Origin: Patescibacteria group bacterium
Lineage (GTDB): Bacteria > Patescibacteriota > Minisyncoccia > Phycocordibacterales > UBA9973
NCBI GenBank assembly: GCA_030916575.1
Contig: JAUPWJ010000023.1
Span: forward strand, 1-12,110
Direction: 5' to 3'
Length of the DNA stretch: 12,110 nucleotides
Below the pieces are notes generated by a model. It was not told the DNA's origin and searched no databases. It was given only the letters and a program-made list of their open reading frames with translations. Position 1 is the first letter of the stretch. Each line of letters begins with the position of its first letter. Shown piece by piece: positions 1 to 6,708 of the stretch. The position numbers and the translations under genes are program-made.

Positions 1-48
1 AAAATCATTTATTTCATTACTCAAGAATTATAAAACTATTAAAAAAAC

Positions 49-609
49 TTAATCAATCATTGGCACGTTATAAACCCTTTTGAATTCGTCTTTCCAGAGT
101 TTGATTTTACACTCTGCATTATTTTTAATTTCATTATTAGTCGTTGGTGAGAAGTTAACAGCTTCTTGCAAGCGTTGTCTCACTGAAAGCGAGCTGAGAA
201 CTGTCATGGAATAAAGAGATAGTGCTACTCTTTCATGTTTCATACTTGATACTTGATTAAATATGCCTGTACTTTGAGGTATTGAGTACTCGATATAGGA
301 AGGGGGGTATTCAGGGAACTCGATTGGTTCTTGTTTACCAAGTGAGGCAAGAGCAACAATATCAGAAAAGACATACTGTCTCATATGAGAAGTTATGGGA
401 GCTTTGAGAAGGAGTCCACTGAGTCTATGAGAAATCCTTTGGATGTCTTCTGATTCATCTCGTGTAGTGAGTAATTCAATTGCCTCATCAAGCGACAAAC
501 CGTCTTGAAGAAAATAGGGGGGAAATGAGTCGTAAAGTTCTTTTAATTCTGCATTTAACTCTGCAGGAGTTGATTCTTTTTCGAATTTTAATTCTCGTGC
601 TTCTATCAT
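49..609 (-). CDS. Unrecognised protein, about 186 aa
   Basis: I do not recognise this protein and see no known domain. It is soluble-looking, with no signal peptide or membrane segment. The N-terminal half is rich in charged helices, the middle is proline- and tyrosine-rich (EFPEYPPSYIEYSIP), and the C-terminus is basic (KLWKDEFKRVY). The frame is open up to a GTG at 624, but a -10 element TATACT lies at 621-616 and would fall inside that longer frame. The ATG at 609 lies 6 bases after this -10, the same spacing seen for other genes in this window, so I place the start there. The gene follows the transketolase halves on the same strand but seems to have its own promoter. It does not resemble a transketolase C-terminal domain. 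Existence as a gene is likely; function is unknown. Confidence 0.65.
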   Translation of the reverse strand: MIEARELKFEKESTPAELNAELKELYDSFPPYFLQDGLSLDEAIELLTTRDESEDIQRISHRLSGLLLKAPITSHMRQYVFSDIVALASLGKQEPIEFPEYPPSYIEYSIPQSTGIFNQVSSMKHERVALSLYSMTVLSSLSVRQRLQEAVNFSPTTNNEIKNNAECKIKLWKDEFKRVYNVPMID

Positions 610-615
610 GCGCAC

Positions 616-621
616 AGTATA
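616..621 (-). promoter_or_regulatory. -10 element of the unknown gene at 49-609
   Basis: TATACT on the minus strand ends 6 bases before the ATG at 609. No clear -35 is seen. The spacing implies a leaderless or near-leaderless transcript and decides the start between GTG 624 and ATG 609. Confidence 0.45.
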
Positions 622-645
622 CACTAATAGAAATTGATCTCGGAG

Positions 646-1122
646 CTAGAGTTTCATGAAAGAAGGACCTTCTCGATGATACTCACTCTCCATAATTTCT
701 TTTGTGATTTCTTCAGTATCAGGATAATATCTATGTAAGTTAGGGAGATGACCAAGTGCTTTTTCTTCTTCTCCTTTTTCAACATTATGTCCAAAACCCA
801 TAAAGTTATATCCTATATCTCCACCAACCCCAAAAAGTTTGACATTGGCGTTTTGATGACAAATGTCATTTCGGATCTGTTCATAAGGTCTAAAGATAAT
901 GAAGTTGAGCATCGTGTAAATATATGGCTTCCATCCAGCTTTTGACATCCCATATGCTGCACTCATCATTGTTTGTTCAAGAACACCAATATTGAGAAAT
1001 TGATTGGGAAATTTTTTGATGTATTCCTGCATGTAAGTAAATCCAACGTCTCCTATTATTAGAATCACGCGTGGATCTCTCTCTGCAAGCTCTTCCATTT
1101 TTTGAATGAAAGGTTTTCTCAT
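646..1122 (-). CDS. Transketolase subunit, pyrimidine-binding domain only
   Basis: This is the second part of a split transketolase. It matches the transketolase pyrimidine-binding domain (Transket_pyr family). The catalytic glutamate that activates thiamine diphosphate is E49 in GVLEQ (46-50), followed by the helix AAYGMSKAGW and the ring-contact segment NFIIFRPYEQIRND (73-86). The active-site loop histidine is probably H112. The protein ends at EGPSFMKL, the point where the linker to the third, C-terminal domain normally begins. It is therefore 158 aa, whereas split C-halves are usually about 300 aa. The downstream frame does not encode the missing domain. The start ATG overlaps the stop of the N-terminal half by 4 bases (ATGA), so the two are translationally coupled and should form one enzyme of the non-oxidative pentose phosphate pathway or a related ketol transfer. 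The exact substrate cannot be told. Confidence 0.85.
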   Translation of the reverse strand: MRKPFIQKMEELAERDPRVILIIGDVGFTYMQEYIKKFPNQFLNIGVLEQTMMSAAYGMSKAGWKPYIYTMLNFIIFRPYEQIRNDICHQNANVKLFGVGGDIGYNFMGFGHNVEKGEEEKALGHLPNLHRYYPDTEEITKEIMESEYHREGPSFMKL

Positions 1123-1877
1123 TTTAATTCCTCCATTCCTTTTGCATATGTTTCATCATCAACATTTTTGTAGTGGAAAACAAGTGAATCCTCCATGAAT
1201 GAAACGCCTTTACCTTTAATAGTGTCACAAATAATTACTTTTGGACCTGTAGTTGGTTTGTGAACAGCTTTTTCAATTGCCTCGTAGTCATGTCCATCAA
1301 TTCGTTCAACATCCCAACCCCAAACTTTCCATTTTTCTTCAAGAGGTTCGAGTCTGATAATGTCTTCTGTCCTTCCCATAGCCTGCCAGGTATTGCGATC
1401 AACAAAGACTGTAAAGTTATCCAAATGGTGATGTGCTGCAACCATGATAGTTTCCCAGGTGGTTCCCTCATTGAGTTCTCCATCTGACATAATGCAGTAT
1501 ACTCTTCCTGGTGTTTTTGCCATTTTTTGACCGAGTGCGATGCCAAGTGCGACAGGAAATCCATGCCCCATAGATCCACCGGTGGTCTCAACGCCTTCAA
1601 CGCCAATTTCAACCAAATTAAGGTATGGTTTTTCTGGAAATTTATCTAAATCGCTTTCTGGGAAAAATCCTCTTCGAGAAAGAAGAATATATGTTGTTGC
1701 AGCAGCCCATCCTTTACTCCAGACAACTCTATCTTCAGGCTTGAGGTTTTCATGAAGTACGACTGCAAAATCTGTGAGGCTGAAGTTGCTTGCAATATGA
1801 CTTGTTTGGGCTTTATGGATCATGGTAAGTGCTTTGCGCCTTACCTCTTTTGCAATTGCTGCGTAGTCTTTGAGCAT
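1119..1877 (-). CDS. Transketolase N-terminal (thiamine diphosphate-binding) subunit
   Basis: This 252-aa protein carries the pyrophosphate-binding half of transketolase. Visible motifs are the substrate/cofactor histidine region SHIASNFS (26-33), GSMGHGFPVALGIALG (101-116), and the thiamine diphosphate/Mg motif SDGELNEG (131-138) ending in the asparagine of DRN (160-162). KGKGVSFMED (221-230) followed by a histidine (H235) closes the domain. The usual GDG is SDG here, a mild change that keeps the metal-binding aspartate D132. It is the promoter-proximal gene of a two-gene operon with the pyrimidine-domain subunit. The start ATG lies 7 bases after a -10 with a perfect -35, so the mRNA is probably leaderless. 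The two subunits should assemble in the cytoplasm into a transketolase that moves two-carbon ketol units between sugar phosphates. Confidence 0.9.
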   Translation of the reverse strand: MLKDYAAIAKEVRRKALTMIHKAQTSHIASNFSLTDFAVVLHENLKPEDRVVWSKGWAAATTYILLSRRGFFPESDLDKFPEKPYLNLVEIGVEGVETTGGSMGHGFPVALGIALGQKMAKTPGRVYCIMSDGELNEGTTWETIMVAAHHHLDNFTVFVDRNTWQAMGRTEDIIRLEPLEEKWKVWGWDVERIDGHDYEAIEKAVHKPTTGPKVIICDTIKGKGVSFMEDSLVFHYKNVDDETYAKGMEELK

Positions 1878-1884
1878 ACTATTA

Positions 1885-1913
1885 TTATTAGCAATCTAAG
1901 ATTGATCTGTCAA
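1885..1913 (-). promoter_or_regulatory. Promoter of the split transketolase operon
   Basis: On the minus strand TTGACA (1913-1908) is followed by a 17-base spacer and TAATAA (1890-1885). The expected transcription start falls at about 1878, next to the ATG at 1877, which points to a leaderless message. Confidence 0.65.
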
Positions 1914-1999
1914 TGAAGTATGAAATCACAGAGAGGGAATTAAAGTGATCGGTACATAGTCATATTTTATTCCAGTCGTGAAACAGTATGAACTATCGA

Positions 2000-2008
2000 T
2001 GATATAAT
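2000..2008 (+). promoter_or_regulatory. Extended -10 promoter of the HD hydrolase gene
   Basis: TGATATAAT has the TG of an extended -10 and a perfect TATAAT at 2003-2008. It ends 7 bases before the ATG at 2016, so the transcript is probably leaderless. No good -35 is seen. Confidence 0.6.
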
Positions 2009-2015
2009 CATCATT

Positions 2016-2552
2016 ATGAAGAGTACAGATATTATTAACTTTGCAAAGATAGTTGGGAAGTTAAAAAAAATTAAAAGAACTGGATGGGTTAGAGAAGGAG
2101 TTGTTGAACCTGAGAGTGTTGCCGAGCATAGTTTTCGATTAATTGTTCTTGCAATGACTCTTGGTGATTATTTCGAAGTTGATAAAGAGAAATTAATTAA
2201 AATGGCGATTATTCATGACTTGGGAGAGACGTCGACTGGTGATCTCGTTGTAGAGAGAGGGATAGTTGTAAATGATCTGAATAAAAGGGACAAAGAACAA
2301 AGAGAAGAAAAAGCTATCTCTGAGCTTTTTCAAGAATTTAGTCCTGACTATAAAAATATTTTCCGCGAGATGATAGAAAGAAAATCAAAAGAAGCACTTC
2401 TTTTTTGGCAACTAGATAAGTTAGAGATGGCGATGCAAGCAAAAGAGTATGAAGAAGAACAAGATAAAGTTTTGACTGAGTTCATAGAAAATGCCGATCA
2501 TCATATTACAGATCCACTCCTGAAAGAAATTCTCCATAAATTATCTGAATAG
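2016..2552 (+). CDS. HD-domain phosphohydrolase, YfbR/HDDC2-like (probable 5'-deoxynucleotidase)
   Basis: The 178-aa protein is a compact HD_3-type metal-dependent phosphohydrolase. The opening LKKIKRTGWVREGV followed by PESVAEHSFR (32-41) is typical of the HDDC2/YfbR group. Metal ligands can be placed: H38, H67-D68 in the HD motif IIHDLGE (65-71), and D134 in FWQLDKLEMAMQA. E71 and D76 (TGD) complete the usual active site. YfbR of E. coli removes phosphate from deoxynucleoside 5'-monophosphates, so a housekeeping role in nucleotide pools is likely. The exact substrate is an inference from the family. The gene is transcribed divergently from the transketolase operon across a 138-base gap and stands alone, with the membrane-protein gene behind it having its own -10. 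Confidence 0.85.
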   Translation: MKSTDIINFAKIVGKLKKIKRTGWVREGVVEPESVAEHSFRLIVLAMTLGDYFEVDKEKLIKMAIIHDLGETSTGDLVVERGIVVNDLNKRDKEQREEKAISELFQEFSPDYKNIFREMIERKSKEALLFWQLDKLEMAMQAKEYEEEQDKVLTEFIENADHHITDPLLKEILHKLSE

Positions 2553-2593
2553 ATTAAATCATTTAGATCTTAGTAATTAGTTACAATTCATCA

Positions 2594-2602
2594 TGATATA
2601 CT
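2594..2602 (+). promoter_or_regulatory. Extended -10 promoter of the membrane protein gene
   Basis: TGATATACT (TG plus TATACT at 2597-2602). The predicted start near 2609 gives a leader of about 10 bases before the ATG at 2620. No Shine-Dalgarno sequence is present. Confidence 0.45.
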
Positions 2603-2619
2603 AAAAAAGTCCTAGTGCA

Positions 2620-4197
2620 ATGAAAAATTTTCTTAAAGTCCACTCAAAAAAAATTAACATAATTATATTTTTTTCTTTTCTTTGTATTCTGGGATTTTTA
2701 TCCTATTCCTATCAAAACAAGGTATTTTTTATGAGTTTTGTTGATGAGCAAGATAATATAATTCTTGGAACATACTTACTTTTACATGAAAAACTTTACT
2801 CTGATCTTTTCTCTCACCATCAACCTTTAGGATATATACTCAGTGCAGGTATTCAGTATGTTACAGATCCAAACAGTTTGTATTTACTGATAAAACGTCA
2901 TAGAGAAGTTGTGATTGCATGGTCTTTGATGTGGTCTATTCTTCTTTATTTCCGTTTTGGTAATAAAGTTATTTTGAGCATCCTTATATATGAATTAACA
3001 AAAATTTATATTTTCGGAAATTTATTTCTTGCAGAGTCTCTTTCAGTTTATCCACTCATGTACGTTGCGTTTCTTTATTTTTTAAAAAAGCCACCACTTA
3101 CATTTAAAGAGTTTTTCTTTTTAGGAATATGTGTTTCATTTATAATCTTGCAACTTGCACCTGTTTGGCCCGTAACGATTTTATTAACTGTTTTAATTTT
3201 TATAAAATTTAATTTTATTAAAGAAAAGTTTAGAATATTTAGTTTTATTTTAGGATCGATACCTTTATTGTTTATCTCTCTTTTCTTCTTATCTCCTTAT
3301 CATTATTTTTTTAATACTTTTTACATTAATTTTTTATTTTATATACCAATAACTAGTGATTCATCTTTTATAGTAGGAGCAGTTAAATCATTTTTATCAC
3401 CTTTAATTGCATTATTCACCTCAGATAATGCAAATGCTATGACATGGGTCATAAAATCAATCTCATTGGCATTTTTGTTTTCTTCAGCAATATTACTTCG
3501 CTTTAAAAAATATAATTCTGTAGTTCTTGGAGTGGTAATTCTTGCATTAGCTAATATCCGATATGTTTCCCCTGGTTCAGAAATTTATACTGGTTTTCAT
3601 ATACTTCCTTGGTTTGCACTTTTTATCGTAATAACAACACATCTCAGTTTTGATGCGTTGACACTTGTGTCTCATCAGATAAAAAGAATTGGTTTAATTT
3701 TCATTCTCTTTGTCATTCCTATGCTCACAGCGGTGTATTTTTCAAATAAGATTTTGTTTGTACATCGAGATATTAAAACTGATCAATATATTAATTATTC
3801 TTCTCAATTCGATTTTGGAGAAGCAGTACGTATTATGAAAAAAGATGGTGATTCACTATTTGTCGTTCCTGATGAATGGTTACTTTATTGGCAGGCGCAA
3901 ATACCTCATGCATCATTTATGGTTAACTACTATCAATGGATGGATAATGTGCCACATCTTCGAGAGCCAGTATTACAAATGTTTGAGAAGAATCCTCCAG
4001 AATTTTTTTATTGTGTAAAGTGTCAAACATACTCATTTGGCAAATATACCAAAGACTATATTATGGTTAGTAAGAATAACAATCCGACACCGTTATATGT
4101 TTTACCAGAAATATATCCATCTCTCACTAATGAACAAAAATTAGAGCTGGAGTTTTATAATTTTACAGTTGGTAATGAAATTAAAACTGATAAATAG
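2620..4197 (+). CDS. Polytopic membrane protein, probable GT-C-type glycosyltransferase
   Basis: The 525-aa protein starts with a short basic segment and a first membrane helix (about residues 12-31), then a first outside loop with the acidic motif VDEQDN (41-46) and LYSDLFSHHQPLGY (59-72). An acidic pair after the first helix, followed by a conserved aromatic/histidine-proline stretch, is the layout of the GT-C fold (ArnT/PMT/GT39-like enzymes), where the acid binds metal or acts in catalysis. Many hydrophobic helices follow to about residue 375. The last 150 residues are soluble and should lie on the outer face. Such enzymes transfer a sugar from a lipid-linked donor to a cell-surface acceptor. 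The donor and acceptor cannot be deduced. No other cell-envelope glycosylation gene is adjacent. A lipid-modifying or O-antigen-type membrane protein without transferase activity is the alternative. Confidence 0.65.
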   Translation: MKNFLKVHSKKINIIIFFSFLCILGFLSYSYQNKVFFMSFVDEQDNIILGTYLLLHEKLYSDLFSHHQPLGYILSAGIQYVTDPNSLYLLIKRHREVVIAWSLMWSILLYFRFGNKVILSILIYELTKIYIFGNLFLAESLSVYPLMYVAFLYFLKKPPLTFKEFFFLGICVSFIILQLAPVWPVTILLTVLIFIKFNFIKEKFRIFSFILGSIPLLFISLFFLSPYHYFFNTFYINFLFYIPITSDSSFIVGAVKSFLSPLIALFTSDNANAMTWVIKSISLAFLFSSAILLRFKKYNSVVLGVVILALANIRYVSPGSEIYTGFHILPWFALFIVITTHLSFDALTLVSHQIKRIGLIFILFVIPMLTAVYFSNKILFVHRDIKTDQYINYSSQFDFGEAVRIMKKDGDSLFVVPDEWLLYWQAQIPHASFMVNYYQWMDNVPHLREPVLQMFEKNPPEFFYCVKCQTYSFGKYTKDYIMVSKNNNPTPLYVLPEIYPSLTNEQKLELEFYNFTVGNEIKTDK

Positions 4198-4259
4198 AAT
4201 TTATTTATAAAGTTCAATCTAATTTGAAAGATGATAGCTTAATTTCGTCATAAGAATTT

Positions 4260-4268
4260 TGATATAAT
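4260..4268 (+). promoter_or_regulatory. Extended -10 promoter of the 100-aa protein gene
   Basis: TGATATAAT with a perfect TATAAT at 4263-4268, 6 bases before the ATG at 4275. A weak TTAATT at 4239-4244 could act as -35 with an 18-base spacer. A leaderless message is likely. Confidence 0.6.
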
Positions 4269-4274
4269 TGATTA

Positions 4275-4577
4275 ATGCTTATTTATTGGGATATTTATGA
4301 AATTCGCTCTCACGGTATTGCACTACATGGCGTCAAATTACGTGGAAGAATTCGTAAATTTACTATAGAGAACGAGGTAGCGTGTCTCATGGAAAATGCG
4401 TCAGATGAAGAAAATGTTGTACGCTTTGCAGTGCAAACTAACTCAAGTCCAAATCTGATAATTGATTTTGTAAAGAGTTTGGTCCCTGAGGTAGAAGTAG
4501 CAGAATCTTTAAAAAATATTCCAAATCCAGTTCTTTCTAAAATTAAAGTCAATGACTTATCTCGATACGATATCTAG
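4275..4577 (+). CDS. Small protein of 100 aa, faintly acylphosphatase-like
   Basis: I do not recognise it firmly. The stretch HGIALHGVKLRGRIRKF (about 13-29) resembles the phosphate-binding loop and following helix of acylphosphatase (consensus G-x-V-Q-G-V-x-F-R), with R23 in the place of the catalytic arginine. It is followed by a strand-turn with MENASDEENVVRFAV (39-53), where acylphosphatase has its asparagine and strand. The length of about 95 residues also fits that fold. The key glutamine and phenylalanine are not conserved, so activity is doubtful. It has its own promoter and probably a leaderless message. Its stop codon overlaps that of the convergent DUF4395-like gene by 4 bases. Confidence is good that this is a gene and low for the function. 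Confidence 0.6.
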   Translation: MLIYWDIYEIRSHGIALHGVKLRGRIRKFTIENEVACLMENASDEENVVRFAVQTNSSPNLIIDFVKSLVPEVEVAESLKNIPNPVLSKIKVNDLSRYDI

Positions 4578-5062
4578 TTATTTCTACCTTTATTAATAAA
4601 TAGTTTTTTGATAGAGCCCAGTGAAAAGTCTTCTGTAAAAAGCAGAACAGCGATAAAGAATGTGCTACTTAAAACATATATAATAGCCATCACTGCATAG
4701 TTCAATTGAAGACCATAAATTATTGAAGCAATCACAACAAAGTTAAATAAAAATGCCACACTGGAATTAATTTGTAACTCTGAACCTCGACCAGGAATTT
4801 GATCAGTTCTGAAAAGTTGAGTGATTCCGTAGTTATATATGTAGTCAAAAGGATGCATAGGCAGTATGACACCAAAGAATGCAATGAGTGCAGCAATTGA
4901 CAATATATATGGATTTGTTAGGATTACTCCGAGAACCACAAGTGATATATATCCTGGGTAACTAAAACGGATACCGTATAGAGCACTTTTTCTTCCAGAA
5001 GTTACTCTACATACAAACCACTTTGCCATCAATTGATTTTTTACTATTTTCATTTTTCCCAT
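4574..5062 (-). CDS. DUF4395-like membrane protein
   Basis: The 162-aa protein has about four membrane helices: near residues 37-50, 53-68, 103-117 and 122-142. The segment HPFDYIYN (70-77), then IPGRG (89-93), matches the pattern I associate with DUF4395 proteins, which have a conserved F-D-x-x-Y-N before a proline-glycine turn. The family has no established function and is found in the cytoplasmic membrane. A basic N-terminus suggests the N-terminus faces the cytoplasm. The ATG at 5062 is used here; the ATG at 5053 (residue 4) is an equally possible start. The gene runs tail to tail into the 100-aa protein gene with a 4-base overlap of their ends. It appears monocistronic; I see no convincing promoter. 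Confidence 0.7.
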   Translation of the reverse strand: MGKMKIVKNQLMAKWFVCRVTSGRKSALYGIRFSYPGYISLVVLGVILTNPYILSIAALIAFFGVILPMHPFDYIYNYGITQLFRTDQIPGRGSELQINSSVAFLFNFVVIASIIYGLQLNYAVMAIIYVLSSTFFIAVLLFTEDFSLGSIKKLFINKGRNN

Positions 5063-5262
5063 GTTTTGATGCTTATGTAGATAAATATATCACTTTATAT
5101 AAATGAGGAGAAGATTTAAGTGACCCAAATATTTTTGAATTGGAACTAGATTCAGGTATCGTTGATACAATGGGAAAGCATATTGCAACCTGACTTTATT
5201 TAACTTCATTTGTTACAATCACAGTAATTAGAAACAAGTATGAGAAACAGTTTTTGTATACA

Positions 5263-6129
5263 TTATTGACGCTCATTAAGGCTAGAAAATACGACAGCAG
5301 ATGCAATAAATAGCCCTCCTAGAAGCTCTATTAATGTTAAATTTTCTGAAAGAAATAAAAATGCAAAAAAAGGTCCAAAGAAAAGCTCTGTGGAAACAAG
5401 AATACTTCCTACATTTAGGTTTGTATATTTAAAACCTACTAAGAAAAGATAAGAGATTGATAAAAATATTATTCCGAAAAATACTACAACCAATAATGCG
5501 CTCATAGGTAATAAAGGGAAAAAGTTTTCTCCTATTATCGCAAGCACTACCATTGCAACTACTATTCCTGTCAACGTTTGAAGTATTAGTAATCCAATTC
5601 TATTCGTTGATTTACCTACAATCTTTTGAAAAGATGAAGCAATTGATTGAAATATTCCAGAGATAATTCCAAAGACAAAACCTAGTTGAACATTAAAGTT
5701 CTGGAATGGATTCGTAAAAGCTACAACTGCTAATAAAACAAAAAATAAAGCTATTTTTTTATTCTTTGTAATTTTTTCTCCAAAATAAATTCTCCCTATA
5801 ATAAATGAGGAAACAAGTGTGGCTAGGTAAAATGAAAATACAGCGAGGGATACACTTGTGTTAAATATAGATAAAGTAAAAAATATTACAGAGATTGGAA
5901 ATGTAATTGCAAAAAGAAGAAGTGTTTTTGGTTCAATTTTATTGAAAGATATTTTTTGCCTTGTTATTAACAAAACTAAAAATGCAGATATAAAAGCTAT
6001 CAGAAATCTATATTCAACGACTTGATATGGATTTAGCCAAGCTGAAAGGTACTTAGCGATTACTCCAGATAATCCAAATAATACTCCAATGAGTAAAAGG
6101 CTAAGAGGACCAATAATTTCTTTCTTCAC
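5263..6129 (-). CDS. EamA/DMT-superfamily transporter
   Basis: The 288-aa protein has ten predicted membrane helices arranged as two EamA repeats, about residues 7-140 and 150-284, which is the usual size and topology of the drug/metabolite transporter superfamily. Motifs typical of the family are GVLFGLSGVIAKYL in helix 1, NPYQVVEYRF before helix 2, and GEKIT and SENLTLIELLGG at the ends of the repeats. The substrate cannot be predicted; relatives export amino acids, nucleosides or other small metabolites. The start is a GTG, 9 bases after an extended -10, with no Shine-Dalgarno sequence. The gene stands alone between the DUF4395-like gene and the first RNA repeat. Confidence 0.85.
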   Translation of the reverse strand: MKKEIIGPLSLLLIGVLFGLSGVIAKYLSAWLNPYQVVEYRFLIAFISAFLVLLITRQKISFNKIEPKTLLLFAITFPISVIFFTLSIFNTSVSLAVFSFYLATLVSSFIIGRIYFGEKITKNKKIALFFVLLAVVAFTNPFQNFNVQLGFVFGIISGIFQSIASSFQKIVGKSTNRIGLLILQTLTGIVVAMVVLAIIGENFFPLLPMSALLVVVFFGIIFLSISYLFLVGFKYTNLNVGSILVSTELFFGPFFAFLFLSENLTLIELLGGLFIASAVVFSSLNERQ

Positions 6130-6138
6130 TGTTAGTTT

Positions 6139-6147
6139 AGTATATCA
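6139..6147 (-). promoter_or_regulatory. Extended -10 promoter of the EamA transporter gene
   Basis: On the minus strand TGATATACT (TG at 6147-6146, TATACT at 6144-6139). Transcription should start near 6132, about three bases before the GTG start. Confidence 0.5.
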
Positions 6148-6254
6148 TCAGACAAGAAATTAATGATGAGCTTGTGACCCCAAGGGAATTTACCACAGGG
6201 GTACTAGGTATTTCATACCGTCGCGAAGATTAAAATTCAATCCTTGATGCCAAT

Positions 6255-6287
6255 AAAAAATCCCCCAAGCAAATGCTTGCAGGATTT
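6255..6287 (-). terminator. Intrinsic terminator of RNA copy 1
   Basis: On the minus strand AAATCC, then CAAGC-loop-GCTTG, then GGATTT closes a two-part stem with an ATTT loop, followed by a run of T (6260-6255). It may also stop read-through from the exporter operon upstream. Confidence 0.75.
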
Positions 6288-6438
6288 CTCAGTGAGCCAT
6301 ACGGGTTTGGAACCAGATAGGCCTTATAACTCACATTTCTAATCCTATAACTTCTGAGGGCAAGAACTGTTCCTCGCAAGAATTCACTTTCTCTCAAACC
6401 ACAAGTTGCTCCCGTGAATTTTTATGTTCTTGTCCTCA
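6255..6438 (-). ncRNA. Structured RNA of unknown family, copy 1
   Basis: This is a predicted RNA of about 184 nt, read on the minus strand. It has an extended -10 (TGATATAAT, 6453-6445), a predicted start near 6438 at the foot of a long stem, and ends in an intrinsic terminator. Stem one pairs 6438-6426 with 6367-6354 (TGAGG and CAAGAAC with their complements, one internal mismatch). Inside it, AATTCAC (6381-6387) pairs with GTGAATT (6414-6420), leaving a loop with a further small hairpin AAC-TTGTG-GTT (RNA strand). A second hairpin closes with GUGAG (6334-6330) and CUCAC (6296-6292). It encodes no convincing protein. Size resembles 6S RNA, but the 5' and 3' ends do not pair with each other, and no SRP, RNase P or tmRNA core motif is seen. 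Confidence 0.65.
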
Positions 6439-6444
6439 AAAACA

Positions 6445-6453
6445 ATTATATCA
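6445..6453 (-). promoter_or_regulatory. Extended -10 promoter of RNA copy 1
   Basis: TGATATAAT on the minus strand, identical in RNA copy 2. Just upstream lie GAGACA/TGTCTC boxes at 6455-6460, 6477-6482, 6486-6491 and 6505-6510, in inverted and direct arrangement, where a regulator could bind. Confidence 0.6.
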
Positions 6454-6708
6454 CTGTCTCGCAACTGAGGCTAAATGAGACAAATGAGACACTATAAAAA
6501 GGGGTGTCTCAAATGGTAATGATGTAGTCTGATATATACAGCCTCTACATTGGAGCTCGTATCCTGTAAGTAATATTGTCAAGCCCCCCTTCGTGAAGAT
6601 AATAGTCTCGCTTATATGTGTTCAAACTCCTGTTATAGATAGGCGCACCTAAATGAATTTGAACGAATTTCCCCTACAGAGAAGCGTAAATGTATTTTAT
6701 TTACCATA

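Larger units (their letters stand above)
6174..6502. repeat. Long direct repeat, left copy
   Basis: This matches 10548-10879 in the same orientation. The part from 6292 rightward is about nine-tenths identical; the part from 6174 to 6291 is recognisable but more diverged, sharing for example GTGACCCCA, GGGAATTTACC and an A-run followed by a hairpin. It holds the RNA gene described below. With its partner it brackets the exporter operon. It fills most of the 579-base gap between the EamA gene and the ABC ATPase gene. The remaining 6503-6708 holds only a weak inverted repeat (GTTCAAA 6620-6626 with TTTGAAC 6658-6664) and nothing else I can support. Confidence 0.9.

Noticed and set aside
5107..5190. 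A short open stretch reading SDPNIFELELDSGIVDTMGK
   Set aside because: It looks protein-like but is under 30 codons, has no start in place and resembles no neighbour; at most a gene remnant.
6296..6334. A T-loop-like GGTTCCAAACC, suggesting a tRNA or tmRNA
   Set aside because: No acceptor, D or anticodon arms can be built, and the five-base stem on either side does not continue as a T-stem.
6255..6438. 6S RNA, RNase P or SRP RNA as identity of the repeat RNA
   Set aside because: Size fits 6S, but the ends do not pair into one long hairpin with a central bubble, and no RNase P or SRP core motif is seen.
6620..6664. Inverted repeat GTTCAAA/TTTGAAC as terminator of the exporter operon
   Set aside because: The loop is 31 bases and no T-run follows on either strand.
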